Positions 33,690 to 42,715 of a stretch of DNA of 64,000 bases are shown piece by piece. The position numbers and the translations under genes were made by a program. Origin of the DNA: UBA966 sp046350355 (lineage in GTDB: Bacteria; Planctomycetota; Phycisphaerae; Phycisphaerales; SM1A02). Within the stretch, counting starts at the first letter, position 1; each line of letters opens with the position of its first letter. The notes beneath the pieces are model-generated. The model made no database searches. It saw only the letters and a program-made list of their open reading frames with translations, and had not been told where the DNA came from. The DNA is taken from assembly GCA_046350355.1 (NCBI GenBank), contig JAXMAN010000001.1:806001-870000 (forward strand), in the 5' to 3' direction.

Positions 33690-35084
33690 ATGGACTTCTT
33701 CCGCATTCAGGGCGGCCAGCGTCTCAGCGGCCGCGTCACGATCGAAGGTGCCAAGAACGCCGCGCTGCCGCTCATGGCGGCGTCGCTGCTGACCACGGGT
33801 CGGGTGCGCCTGACCAACGTCGGTCCGCTCGCGGACATCCAGAACCTCGGCTCGCTGCTCGAGCGTCTCGGGACCGACGTGCGCTTCGGCGACGACGACA
33901 CCATCACGCTGCAGACCGTCGACGAGAGCTGCCAGCACGCGCCGTACGACATCGTCAAGACGATGCGCGCGTCGATCTGCGTGCTCGGCCCGATGCTCGC
34001 GCGCCGGCGCCGCGCCGTCGTGAGCATGCCCGGCGGCTGCGCCTTCGGCACGCGTCCCATCGACCTGCACCTGCGCGGCCTGGCGAAGCTGGGCGCGAAG
34101 ATCGAGCTCGACGGTGGCGACATCGTCGCCACCTGCGACCGCCTCGTCGGCGCGACCGTCTTCCTGGGCGGCGCCAACGGCTCGACGGTGCTGGGCACGG
34201 CCAACGTCATGAGCGCGGCCACGCTCGCGCAGGGGCGCACGATCATCGAGAGCGCCGCGTGCGAGCCCGAGATCGTCGACCTCGCCAACATGCTCAACCG
34301 CATGGGCGCGCGCATCCGCGGCGCCGGCGGCCCGCGCATCGTCATCGACGGCGTGGAGGAGCTGGGCGGCTGCGAGCACCGCGTGATGCCCGACCGCATC
34401 GTCGCGGGCACCTACGCGATCGCCGCCGCGATGACCAACGGCGACATCGTCCTGGACGACTTCCCCTACGACAGCCTGCTGGCGGCGATCAACCACCTCG
34501 ACGAGATCGGCGTGCACGTCGTCAAGGTGAACCCCAACGACGACGACTTCCGCTGCAGCGTGCGCGTCTCCAGCAGCCGCGTCCTGAAGCCGACGATCAT
34601 CACGACGCAGCCGCATCCCGGCTTCCCCACCGACCTGCAGGCGCAGTTCATGGCGCTGCTCTCGATCGCCGAGGGCAACTCCATCGTCACCGAGAAGATC
34701 TACCCCGAGCGCTTCCTGCACGTCGCCGAGCTCTCGCGCATGGGCGCGCAGCTCTACCGGCAGGGCTCGACGGTCGTCATCAGCGGCGTGCGCCAGCTCC
34801 ACGGCGCGCCCGTGATGGCCAGCGACCTGCGCGCGAGCGCGTGCCTGGTGCTCGCGGCCCTCGCGGCGCAGGGCGAGACGACGGTGAGCCGCGTCTACCA
34901 CCTCGACCGCGGCTACTCCTCGATGGAGCGCGTGCTCAACTCCCTCGGCGCGCGCATCGAGCGCTGCAAGGAGTCGCGCGAGACCACCGAGGAGACGGTG
35001 CCCGCCATCGTCCCCGGCATCCGCGGCGCGGGCCTCACGGCGCGTGCGGCGCAGGGTCCGGAGTCGAAGGCGTCCGAGGGCTGA
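33690..35084 (+). CDS. murA: UDP-N-acetylglucosamine 1-carboxyvinyltransferase
   Basis: First committed step of peptidoglycan synthesis (enolpyruvyl transfer to UDP-GlcNAc). The 464-residue product has the K22-N23 pair in EGAKNAALP and the catalytic Cys in MPGGCAFGTRP (C116, so fosfomycin-sensitive in principle). It also has 'PGFPTDLQAQFMAL' and MEIRA-type residues replaced by DLRASACLVLAAL near the end. The start at 33690 gives K22 its canonical number. A ~40-residue C-terminal extension overlaps the convergent MCE gene by 50 nt. Confidence 0.94.
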   Translation: MDFFRIQGGQRLSGRVTIEGAKNAALPLMAASLLTTGRVRLTNVGPLADIQNLGSLLERLGTDVRFGDDDTITLQTVDESCQHAPYDIVKTMRASICVLGPMLARRRRAVVSMPGGCAFGTRPIDLHLRGLAKLGAKIELDGGDIVATCDRLVGATVFLGGANGSTVLGTANVMSAATLAQGRTIIESAACEPEIVDLANMLNRMGARIRGAGGPRIVIDGVEELGGCEHRVMPDRIVAGTYAIAAAMTNGDIVLDDFPYDSLLAAINHLDEIGVHVVKVNPNDDDFRCSVRVSSSRVLKPTIITTQPHPGFPTDLQAQFMALLSIAEGNSIVTEKIYPERFLHVAELSRMGAQLYRQGSTVVISGVRQLHGAPVMASDLRASACLVLAALAAQGETTVSRVYHLDRGYSSMERVLNSLGARIERCKESRETTEETVPAIVPGIRGAGLTARAAQGPESKASEG

Positions 35085-36318
35085 CCTCGGGCTCGCCCAG
35101 CAGCATCCGCGCGAAGCGGTCGGTCTGCCCGCGGAACTGCGCCGCGGCGGCGTCCGTGCGCGTGCGCAGCAGCTCCGCGAGCCCCGGGACCTCCGCCAGC
35201 AGCTTGCCGTCGCGCTCGAGCGCGCCCACGATGGCGTCCATCGCGCGCGAGAACTCCGTCGCCGCCTGCGCGAAGGCGCGCGCCTGCTCGATGCGCCACG
35301 CCTCCGCGCGCTGCGCGGCGTCGGGGCTGGCGAAGAGCTTCCAGGGCGCGGAGAGGATCTCGGATTCGGTGGCGGCCAGCTCCTGGCCGGTGATCGAGAA
35401 GTCGGCGTTGGCGGCGCCGAGCGCATGCTCGCTGTCGCGCACCGCGTCGGCGAGCGCGCCGCCGCGCTCGCGCAGGGCGGAGATCTTGTCGACGGCGTGG
35501 CGCAGCGCGGCGTAGCTGAAGGAGGCGCGCGAGGTGTTGAGCTTCTCGAGCGCGCCGAAGTCGTCCCTGGCCGCGCGCAGGTTCGGGATGACCGCGTCGG
35601 GGGCGGGATCCTTGCCGGCGCCGAGCGCCTCGATCGCGCGCGCCGCGGACTCGCGCGCGGACTCGAAGTCGCGCCGCCACGCGGGGTAGTCCTCGCGCAC
35701 GCGCGCGACGAGCGCGGTCCAGTCGTCCTTGAGCGGGCCCGCCTTCGCGGGAAGCTCATCGAAGATCTTCGCGTACTCCGTTCGCAGCGCGCTGAAGCGC
35801 TCGCTGAGCGCGCGCAGGCTGCGCCCGCCCTCGCTGCCGAAGGTGTCCCGGAAGGGGGGCGGGTCCACCGCCTGGATCACCGAGCCGGGCGGGAGCACGC
35901 CGCTGTCGCGGTCGGCGTTGGGCAGCGAACCCGCCAGGTTGCGCACGCGTCCGAGGCTGTGGAACTCGATCGCGGACTCGCCGGAGGTGCCGCCGCCGGT
36001 CGCCTCGACCTGCACGCCGCGGTAGAGGGGCGTGTCGCCGCGGAGCATGATGCGCACGTCGTAGAAGGCGATCGAGCCGGACTCGATGATCGGCTCGATC
36101 TCCTCGACGCGCCCGCGCGGCAGGCCGCCGATGCGCACGGCCGCGCCGGGGCGCAGGCCGTAGACGCCCTGCTGCGCGGTGAAGCGGACCGTGTACTCGG
36201 TGCGCTGCCGGTCGCGCAGGATGGTCCAGAGCCACACGCCCGCGCAGGCGACGCCGATCACGGCGATCACCCCGACGCCGGCCTGGATCTGCTGTGCCCT
36301 GCTTCGATCGTCGCCCAT
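35035..36318 (-). CDS. MCE-domain lipid transport protein (MlaD-like), second gene
   Basis: Membrane-anchored substrate-binding subunit of an MCE lipid transporter. The 427-residue product has one N-terminal helix (GVGVIAVIGVACAGVWLWTIL), then an MCE domain (about 40-120: VRFTAQQGVYGLRPGAAVRIGG). A long helical C-terminal part probably forms a tube or coiled coil across the periplasm. It shares a 'SAPWKLFASPD' motif near residue 330 with the upstream paralogue's RSPWKLLYRPS. The 13-nt gap to that gene marks an operon. The MlaF-like ATPase at 11.6 kb is a candidate partner. Confidence 0.83.
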   Translation of the reverse strand: MGDDRSRAQQIQAGVGVIAVIGVACAGVWLWTILRDRQRTEYTVRFTAQQGVYGLRPGAAVRIGGLPRGRVEEIEPIIESGSIAFYDVRIMLRGDTPLYRGVQVEATGGGTSGESAIEFHSLGRVRNLAGSLPNADRDSGVLPPGSVIQAVDPPPFRDTFGSEGGRSLRALSERFSALRTEYAKIFDELPAKAGPLKDDWTALVARVREDYPAWRRDFESARESAARAIEALGAGKDPAPDAVIPNLRAARDDFGALEKLNTSRASFSYAALRHAVDKISALRERGGALADAVRDSEHALGAANADFSITGQELAATESEILSAPWKLFASPDAAQRAEAWRIEQARAFAQAATEFSRAMDAIVGALERDGKLLAEVPGLAELLRTRTDAAAAQFRGQTDRFARMLLGEPEVSPRTPSTPDPAPHAP

Positions 36319-36331
36319 CGCGCCTCCTGCG

Positions 36332-37651
36332 TCACTTGCCGGAGGCGGGGGGCGCGGCGGCCGGGGTCGCGCCCGCGGGGGCGGCGGCGCCGTCGGTGCC
36401 GAGCGAGTCGTGCAGCGTCTGCGGCGGCATCGGCGCGGCGACGCGCGTCTGCGGCTCGTCGCCGGCGGTCGGCATCGGCTTGCCGTCGAGGAGCACGTCG
36501 AAGAGCTTGCGCTGCGCGGCCTCGTAGCGGCCGAGCGCGGCGACGACCTCCTCGCGGATCGCGTCGCGGAACTTCGGGTCCTTCTCGAAGCGCTCGGGGG
36601 CGTCCTTCATCGCGGCGCGCAGCGTGTCGCCGGCGACGCGCAGGTCGCTGGACGCGATCGCGAAGGCGCGCGCGCTCTCGTAGAGGTTCTCGCGCGCGAG
36701 CTCGTCGCCGCTGGGACGGTACAGGAGCTTCCAGGGGCTGCGGCGGACCTCCATCGAGGCCAGCTTGATCTGCGCGCTCGCCTGGCGCAGGTCCCAGAGC
36801 ATCGCGCGGACATCCGGCAGGCGGGTGACCAGCTCGGTGTCGAGCGAGTCCATCGCGTCGGCGAAGCTCTTCGCGCCCTGCTCGGCGGAGCCCAGGATCT
36901 TGTCCACCTGGTCGAGGTTCTTCTCGCGGATGTGCGCGACGGCGGCGCGCGCGTCGGCGGCGAGCACCTTCGCGTCGTCCATCGTCGCGTCCAGCTTCTT
37001 GGTCGCGCTGGCGGCGTTGGAGAGCGTCGAGGTGATGTCCGGGCGCCAGGTCTCGTAGTCGCCGCGCAGGTTGCGCACGACGGTCGAGGCGTCGTCGAGG
37101 ATCGGCACGACGCGCTTGGGGTACTGCACCGTCGCGAAGTCGTTGAGCGAGCCCGTGAAGGCGACGAGGTCGCTGAACATCTGGTTCGCGCGGCCGGCGT
37201 TCTGCGGGCCGACGATCGTCGCCAGGAGGCCGCCGCTGGGGGTCGCCCAGAGCGTCTCGTCGTCCTTGAGCTGCCCGGCGGAGCTCGTGCCCAGCGTCGT
37301 GAAGTTGATCCAGGAGAAGTTGCCCAGCAGCGGCTGCGCGCGCATCGCCTGGGCATCCTTGTAGACGGGGATCTTCGCGTCCATCTCGACCGCGACGTCG
37401 ATGCGGTCGTCGGCGAAGTGCTCGGAGATGCCGGTGACGCGGCCGACCTTCAGGCCGGCGACGCGGACCTCGGAGCCGACATCGAGCCCGGCGACGCCGT
37501 CGGACATCCGGAACTGCACCGTGTAGTGGTTCTTGCGGGTGAAGATCGAGGCCTTCGAGAGGACGATCAGGATCACCAGCGCGCCGACGAGGGTCGTCAG
37601 CAGGAGCGCGCCTGCGCGGACCGAGTTCGAGTAGCCGGTGCGGTCAGCCAT
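36332..37651 (-). CDS. MCE-domain lipid transport protein (MlaD-like), first gene
   Basis: Paralogue of the downstream MCE gene. The 439-residue product has one membrane helix (LLLTTLVGALVILIVLSKAS), an MCE domain (VQFRMSDGVAGLDVGSEV, then RVAGLKVGRV), a long helical region with PWKLLYRPS, and an Ala/Pro-rich end. Together the pair probably forms the periplasmic part of a lipid transporter. No permease (MlaE) gene is adjacent. A TAGCCT box lies 10 nt before the ATG. Confidence 0.84.
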   Translation of the reverse strand: MADRTGYSNSVRAGALLLTTLVGALVILIVLSKASIFTRKNHYTVQFRMSDGVAGLDVGSEVRVAGLKVGRVTGISEHFADDRIDVAVEMDAKIPVYKDAQAMRAQPLLGNFSWINFTTLGTSSAGQLKDDETLWATPSGGLLATIVGPQNAGRANQMFSDLVAFTGSLNDFATVQYPKRVVPILDDASTVVRNLRGDYETWRPDITSTLSNAASATKKLDATMDDAKVLAADARAAVAHIREKNLDQVDKILGSAEQGAKSFADAMDSLDTELVTRLPDVRAMLWDLRQASAQIKLASMEVRRSPWKLLYRPSGDELARENLYESARAFAIASSDLRVAGDTLRAAMKDAPERFEKDPKFRDAIREEVVAALGRYEAAQRKLFDVLLDGKPMPTAGDEPQTRVAAPMPPQTLHDSLGTDGAAAPAGATPAAAPPASGK

Positions 37652-37661
37652 GGGCGGTCGG

Positions 37662-37667
37662 AGGCTA
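37662..37667 (-). promoter_or_regulatory. -10 box, probable leaderless promoter of the MCE pair
   Basis: TAGCCT on the minus strand, 10 nt before the ATG at 37651. Confidence 0.5.
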
Positions 37668-37687
37668 GCAGAAAACCGCCCCCCGGA

Positions 37688-38800
37688 TCACTTGAACATG
37701 TCCTCGTTGGCGGGGTAGCGCTTGAGCGCCGCGAGGAGCTGCTCCATCTGCAGGTGCGGCGGCGCGTTCATCAGGCGCCGGCGCAGCGCGGTCACCGTCT
37801 TGAGCTCCTTCTCCTCCATGAGCAGGTGCTCCTTGCGCGTCCCGCTCGCGGCCAGGTTGATGGCCGGGAAGACCCGGCGCTCGGCGATCGAGCGGTCCAG
37901 GACGAGCTCCATGTTGCCGGTGCCCTTGAACTCCTCGAAGATCACCTGGTCCGCGCGGCTTCCGGTGTCGACCAGGCAGGTCGCGATGATCGTCAGGCTG
38001 CCGCCCTCCTCGGCCTTGCGCGCGGCGCCGAAGAGCTGCTTCGGGACCTCGAGCGCGCGGCTGTCGACGCCGCCCGAGCCGGTGCGTCCGGAGCTGCCGT
38101 AGCGGCGCGAGTTGTTGAAGGCGCGCCCCAGGCGCGTGAGGCTGTCGAGCAGCACGACGACGTCGCGCCCCGCCTCGACCATGCGCTTGGCGCGCTCGAT
38201 CGCGAACTGGCCCAGCGCCAGGTGGCGCTCGAGGTCCTGGTCGTTGCTGGAGGCGAGGACCTGCGCGGGGACGTTGCGCTTGAAGTCGGTGACCTCCTCC
38301 GGGCGCTCGTCGATGAGCAGCGCGATCAGCTCCACCTGCGGGTGGTTGTGCTTGATGCCGAAGGCGATGTTCTGCAGCAGGATCGTCTTGCCCGCCTTGG
38401 GCGGCGCGACGATGAGGCCGCGCGTGCCGAAGCCGATCGGGCAGAACATGTCGATGAGGCGGCACGCGGGCGGGCAGCCGCGGTGCTCGAGCTGCATGCG
38501 CGGCTGCGGGTCCAGCGGCGTGAGGTCGGCGAAGGTCTTGCGCTGGCGGAACTCGGCGGGGTCGATCCCCTCGATCGCCAGCAGGCGGCTCGCGACCATG
38601 CGCGAGGCGTTGCGGCGGCGCGACTGCTGCTCGGTGACCTCGACGGTCAGGTGCACGCCGGGGAGCACGCCGTTGCGCTGCATGAAGTCGGGGAGGACGA
38701 AGGGATCGTCCTCGCGGGCGACGATGCCGTTCTCGAACTGGCGGATGCGGGCCTCCGGCGAGCCCTTGATGGCTTCGAGGATCCCGCTGACCGTGGTCAT
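37688..38800 (-). CDS. rho: Transcription termination factor Rho (short form)
   Basis: Hexameric RNA-dependent ATPase that ends transcription. The 370-residue product has the Rho ATPase core: APPKAGKT (132-139), Walker B VVVLLDSLTR (214-223), SGGVDSRALEVPKQLFGAARK and 'GTGNMELVLDRSIAERRVFPAI'. It lacks the N-terminal helical domain of E. coli Rho (419 aa) and begins directly in the cold-shock-like domain. There, the RNA-contacting 'FGF' stretch is not recognisable (it reads GSPEARIRQFENG). The ATG at 38800 is the first that fits; the upstream frame is Arg-rich. The leader may be ~140 nt (TACCAT at 38944-38949), which would allow autoregulation. Confidence 0.92.
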   Translation of the reverse strand: MTTVSGILEAIKGSPEARIRQFENGIVAREDDPFVLPDFMQRNGVLPGVHLTVEVTEQQSRRRNASRMVASRLLAIEGIDPAEFRQRKTFADLTPLDPQPRMQLEHRGCPPACRLIDMFCPIGFGTRGLIVAPPKAGKTILLQNIAFGIKHNHPQVELIALLIDERPEEVTDFKRNVPAQVLASSNDQDLERHLALGQFAIERAKRMVEAGRDVVVLLDSLTRLGRAFNNSRRYGSSGRTGSGGVDSRALEVPKQLFGAARKAEEGGSLTIIATCLVDTGSRADQVIFEEFKGTGNMELVLDRSIAERRVFPAINLAASGTRKEHLLMEEKELKTVTALRRRLMNAPPHLQMEQLLAALKRYPANEDMFK

Positions 38801-38983
38801 GGTGTGTTGTGCCTGCAAGTGTGGATGCATGGAGCGCGGTGCGCCCATGTGCATGGGTTCGAGGCGGAAGGACAGGTTCGGTCCGAGGTCGTATCCGCGC
38901 GCGCCCCGGAAGCGTGATCCCTGCGCGCGAACCCGACGCGGCAATGGTAGCGCAGGCCGCGGGGCGGGCAAAACGGCTGGTTT

Positions 38984-39994
38984 CTAGGCCTTTGGTGCGG
39001 CCGCGTCCGTCGTGCCGCGCAGGTGCGCGGCCAGCGCGGCGCCCAGGCGCGCGTTGTCGGCGAGCACCGCGATGTTCGCGTCCACGCTGCGGCCGGCGGT
39101 CGCGCGCTGCACGCGGTCGAGCAGGAAGGGCGTCGTCTCGGGGCCGGCGATGCCCGCGCGGTGCGCCTCGGCGAGCGCGGCCTCGATCACGCCCTCGATC
39201 TCCGCGGTCGGGATCGCGTGCGCGGCGGGGGGCGGGTTCGCGACGAGCACGCCGCACGCGGGCGCGAAGCTCCAGTGCGCGCGGCAGACGGCGGCGGCCT
39301 CGGCGGCGTCGCGCACGGTCGCGCTGACGCGCAGCGGCGCGGCGCCCTCGCTCAGGAAGCGCGGGAACCACGGCGTGCCGACGCCCACCACGGGGACGCC
39401 CAGCGCGTCGAGCGCCTCGACGGTCGCGGGCAGGTCCAGGATGCTCTTGGCCCCGGCGCTGATCACGGCGGTGGGGGTGCGCGCGAGCGCGGCGAGGTCG
39501 GCGCTCACGTCGGGCCGCTGCGTCCAGCCGCGGTGCACGCCGCCGATGCCGCCGGTCGCGAAGACGCGGATGCCCGCGAGCGCGCAGGCGGCGAGGGTCG
39601 CGGCGACGGTCGTGCCGCCGCTGGCGCCCTGCGCGGCGGCGGGGCCCAGGTCGCGCGTGCTGAGCTTGCGCGCCTGCGTGTCCGCGCCCAGCCGGTCGCG
39701 CTGCGCGGGGGTGAGGCCCACGTGCAGGACGCCGTCGATCATGCCCACCGTCGCGGGCTCGGCGCCGCCGCGGCGGACGACCGCCTCCAGCAGGGCGCTC
39801 AGCGCGATGTTCGCCGGCAGCGCGGCCTCCCACAGCCCGGCGAAGGCGCCCGCAGGGCCGGTGCACGCGGGCGCGGCCGCGAGCGGCGCGCGGGGAAGGC
39901 CATGCGTGAGGACCGCGGTCTCCAGCGCGACGACCGGCCGGCCCGACGCGAGCGCGTCGCGCACGGCGGGGGAGATCTCCATCGGCGCGGGCAT
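38984..39994 (-). CDS. psuG: Pseudouridine-5'-phosphate glycosidase
   Basis: Splits pseudouridine 5'-phosphate to uracil and ribose 5-phosphate in RNA-derived pseudouridine breakdown. The 336-residue product has LETAVLTHGLP (catalytic Glu), ATVGMIDG, RKLSTRDLG (catalytic Lys), VISAGAKSILDLPATVE (second Lys) and 'TPFLLDRV' near the C-terminus. No PsuK kinase is adjacent. Its ATG lies about 19 bp after the DEAD-box helicase stop, so it may be co-transcribed with it. Confidence 0.9.
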   Translation of the reverse strand: MPAPMEISPAVRDALASGRPVVALETAVLTHGLPRAPLAAAPACTGPAGAFAGLWEAALPANIALSALLEAVVRRGGAEPATVGMIDGVLHVGLTPAQRDRLGADTQARKLSTRDLGPAAAQGASGGTTVAATLAACALAGIRVFATGGIGGVHRGWTQRPDVSADLAALARTPTAVISAGAKSILDLPATVEALDALGVPVVGVGTPWFPRFLSEGAAPLRVSATVRDAAEAAAVCRAHWSFAPACGVLVANPPPAAHAIPTAEIEGVIEAALAEAHRAGIAGPETTPFLLDRVQRATAGRSVDANIAVLADNARLGAALAAHLRGTTDAAAPKA

Positions 39995-40013
39995 GCGCGG
40001 GTCGTGGGGTGCT

Positions 40014-41369
40014 TCAGCGTCCGCGGGTGCGGACGACGCCGCCCAGGCGCTTCACCGGGAGCGCGGAGGGGACGACGCCGCCGGGGAAGGCGTGCGCGTC
40101 CGCCGCGCCGCCCTTGGCGGCCGGAAGCGTCGTGGGGGTCTGGAGGCGGCTCTTGGCCGCGGCGGCCTGCTCGCGCCGGCGGCGCTCGGCCTCGCGGATG
40201 CTCGCCACGTCGCCCGGGACGGGGCCCGGGACGAAGTCGTCGTAGAGCTTCTGCGGGATCTCGATGTTGGCGAGCATCTCGATCGCCGAGAGCAGGTCGC
40301 CCTGGTCCGGGGAGACGAAGGTCCACGCCACGCCGCCGCGGCCCGCGCGTGCGGTGCGGCCGATGCGGTGGATGTAGACCTCGGGGTCCTCGGGGACGTC
40401 GTAGTTGATGACGTGGCTGATGTCGTCGACATCCAGCCCGCGCGCCGCGAGGTCGCTGGCCACGAGCACGCTCAGCGTGCCGCCGCGCAGCTTGTCCATC
40501 ACCCGGTCGCGCTTGGTCTGGTACATGTCGCCGTGCATCGCGTGCGCGTCGATGCCGTGCTTGCTGAGGTAGTCGGCGACCTGGTCCACCGTCTTCTTCA
40601 TGCGGCAGAAGACCACCGTCAGGGCGGGCTCCTCCTTGGAGAGCAGGTGGTGCAGCAGGCGCTTCTTGTCCCAGGGCTCCACGGGCAGCCAGCTCTGGTC
40701 GACCGCGGAGACGGTGAGGCTCTTCTCCGTGGTCACGATCTTCTCGGGCGCCTTCATGTAGGAGCGCGCGAGCTTCTCGATCTCGGGGGAGATGGTGGCG
40801 CTGACGAAGATCGTCTGCGGGCCCTGGCGCATCGCGCCCAGGATCCGGCGGATGTCGTCGCGGAAGCCGATGTCGAGCATCCGGTCCACCTCGTCCAGGA
40901 CCGCGATCTTGACCTGGTCGTAGGGGAGGAGGCCCCGGCTGTGCATGTCCATCACGCGGCCGGGGGTGCCGACGATGATCGCCGGCTCCGCCTCGAGCTG
41001 CTTGGCCTGCGCCCGGATGGGCTTGCCGCCGTAGAGGGGGACCGCCTGGAGGCGGGTCTTGCCGCCGATCTCCTTGATCTCCCGGCAGACCTGGATGGCC
41101 AGCTCACGGGTGGGGACCAGGATGAGGGCGGCGAAGCGGTCGTTGGTGGTGAGCCGCGCCAGGACGGGGAGTCCGAAGGCGGCGGTCTTGCCGGTGCCGG
41201 TCTTCGCCTGACCGAGCACATCCTTGCCGGTCATGGCGACGGGGATGAGCGCTGCCTGGATCCGGGTCGGATGCTGGAAGCCCGCCGCGGTCACGCCGGC
41301 GAGCACCTCGGGAGGCAGCCCCAGGTCGGCGAAAGTCTTGCTGGTGTCGAACGTCTCGATGTTGGCCAT
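40014..41369 (-). CDS. DEAD-box RNA helicase
   Basis: ATP-dependent RNA helicase, probably in ribosome assembly or RNA turnover. The 451-residue product has the Q motif (FQHPTRIQ, 31-38), motif I AKTGTGKT (55-62), PTRELAIQ, 'TPGRVMD', motif II as DEVD instead of DEAD, motif III SAT, and HRIGRTARAGRGG. It ends in a short basic tail of about 75 residues. A TAGGAT box lies 25 nt before the ATG. It is divergent from alr with 44 bp between the two starts. Confidence 0.91.
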   Translation of the reverse strand: MANIETFDTSKTFADLGLPPEVLAGVTAAGFQHPTRIQAALIPVAMTGKDVLGQAKTGTGKTAAFGLPVLARLTTNDRFAALILVPTRELAIQVCREIKEIGGKTRLQAVPLYGGKPIRAQAKQLEAEPAIIVGTPGRVMDMHSRGLLPYDQVKIAVLDEVDRMLDIGFRDDIRRILGAMRQGPQTIFVSATISPEIEKLARSYMKAPEKIVTTEKSLTVSAVDQSWLPVEPWDKKRLLHHLLSKEEPALTVVFCRMKKTVDQVADYLSKHGIDAHAMHGDMYQTKRDRVMDKLRGGTLSVLVASDLAARGLDVDDISHVINYDVPEDPEVYIHRIGRTARAGRGGVAWTFVSPDQGDLLSAIEMLANIEIPQKLYDDFVPGPVPGDVASIREAERRRREQAAAAKSRLQTPTTLPAAKGGAADAHAFPGGVVPSALPVKRLGGVVRTRGR

Positions 41370-41413
41370 TTATGGTAGGGTGCTTCGGAAGCCGATCCTA
41401 ACAGGCGGAAGGC

Positions 41414-42715
41414 ATGGATGCCGCCCGCATGACCGACAACAGCGTCATCTCCATCGATTTCGACGCGATCGCCCAGAACATGGCGGTCCTCCGGGGAATG
41501 GTCGGGCCATCCTGCGCCGTCAACGCGGTCGTCAAGGCGGATGCCTACGGGCTGGGCGCGGTGCGCGTGGCGCGCCGGCTGGTCCAGAGCGGCGCCGCGA
41601 TGCTCACCGTCTACAGCCCCGCGCAGGCGGAGCAGCTCGAGGGGCTCCCCGTCCCGGTGCTGGTCCTGCAGGCGGTGCGCACCCTCGTGCGCGGCGAGGC
41701 GATCCACTCGATGCTGGTCGCGGGACGGCTGCACCTGGTCGTGCACGACCTGCACCACGTCGCCGAGCTCATCGTCCTGGCGGACGAGCACGGCGTGCGC
41801 ATCCCGGTGCACCTGGAGCTCGACACGGGCCTGGGCCGCGGCGGGTGCCTGCCCGAGGAGGCGGCCAAGATCCTGCAGGCGGTCGCGGCGAGCCCCAAGC
41901 TCACCCTCGCGGGACTGATGACGCACTTCTCGCACGCCAAGAGCAGCGGCGAGCGCTGCGCCGCGCAGCTGCGCGCGTACGAGCTCTTCGTCGACGCCAA
42001 CCGCGCGCTCATCCCGCCCGAATGCACGCTGCACACCGCGAGCAGCTACGCCGCGCTGCGCTCGCGCAGCGTGCACGCCGCGATGGTGCGCGTGGGCCTC
42101 GCATGGACCGGCTTCGCCTGCGACGGACCCGAGGGAGGCGAGCAGCTTCCCGGCGTCGCGAACCTGCGGCCGTCGGTGCGCTGGAGCAGCCAGCTCATCC
42201 ATGTGCGCCGCATCGCGCGAGGCGAGGGCGTCGGCTACGGCTGGCAGTGGACCGCGCGCCGCGACTCGACGGTGGGACTCGTGCCCGTGGGCTACGCCGA
42301 CGGCTACCCGACGCTCTGCGCGCACTCGCCGCAGGCGGCGCGCGAGCAGGGCGATCCCTCGCGCTGGGTGCGCATCGTGGTGAACGGCGCGGACGGCGAG
42401 GTCGCGGCCGAGGCGCCGGTGATCGGCGCCGTGAACATGGATCAGATCTGCGTCGACCTCACCGGGCTCGAGCGCCTGCTGGCGCGCCTGCCCGGTGGCG
42501 GGCTGGGCGCGGAGGTCGAGCTCTACGGGACCGACCGCAGCGCGCGCAACTTCCTGCCTACCATTGCCGAGCGCATGGGGATCCGTCCATACGAGCTGCT
42601 CTGCAGGCTGAATCCGCGCATTCCGCGCGTGGCGGTCGAGGCCGCCGGCCCGATCGCTCGCGTCGACCAGGCCGCCATGCGCGTGGCGGTGCGCGCGGCG
42701 CCGGACGCTCCGTGA
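41414..42715 (+). CDS. alr: Alanine racemase
   Basis: PLP enzyme making D-alanine for peptidoglycan. The 433-residue product has the PLP lysine motif AVVKADAYGLGA (K41), 'HLELDTGLGRGG', THFSHA, the catalytic Tyr region GVGYGWQW and VNMDQICVDL. It is longer than the usual 360-380 residues because of a C-terminal addition (about 395-433). An in-frame ATG at 41429 is an alternative start. It leads an operon with the FAD oxidoreductase (GTGA overlap). Confidence 0.9.
   Translation: MDAARMTDNSVISIDFDAIAQNMAVLRGMVGPSCAVNAVVKADAYGLGAVRVARRLVQSGAAMLTVYSPAQAEQLEGLPVPVLVLQAVRTLVRGEAIHSMLVAGRLHLVVHDLHHVAELIVLADEHGVRIPVHLELDTGLGRGGCLPEEAAKILQAVAASPKLTLAGLMTHFSHAKSSGERCAAQLRAYELFVDANRALIPPECTLHTASSYAALRSRSVHAAMVRVGLAWTGFACDGPEGGEQLPGVANLRPSVRWSSQLIHVRRIARGEGVGYGWQWTARRDSTVGLVPVGYADGYPTLCAHSPQAAREQGDPSRWVRIVVNGADGEVAAEAPVIGAVNMDQICVDLTGLERLLARLPGGGLGAEVELYGTDRSARNFLPTIAERMGIRPYELLCRLNPRIPRVAVEAAGPIARVDQAAMRVAVRAAPDAP

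Noticed and set aside
31111..33792. 893-codon open frame on the plus strand
   Set aside because: Antisense to the TPR and ferredoxin-NADP reductase genes, both of which have clear family motifs; composition is low-complexity Arg/Ala/Val.
36179..38917. 912-codon open frame on the plus strand
   Set aside because: Antisense to the MCE genes and rho; no domain recognisable.
39012..41378. 788-codon open frame on the plus strand
   Set aside because: Antisense to psuG and the DEAD-box helicase, whose motifs are complete.
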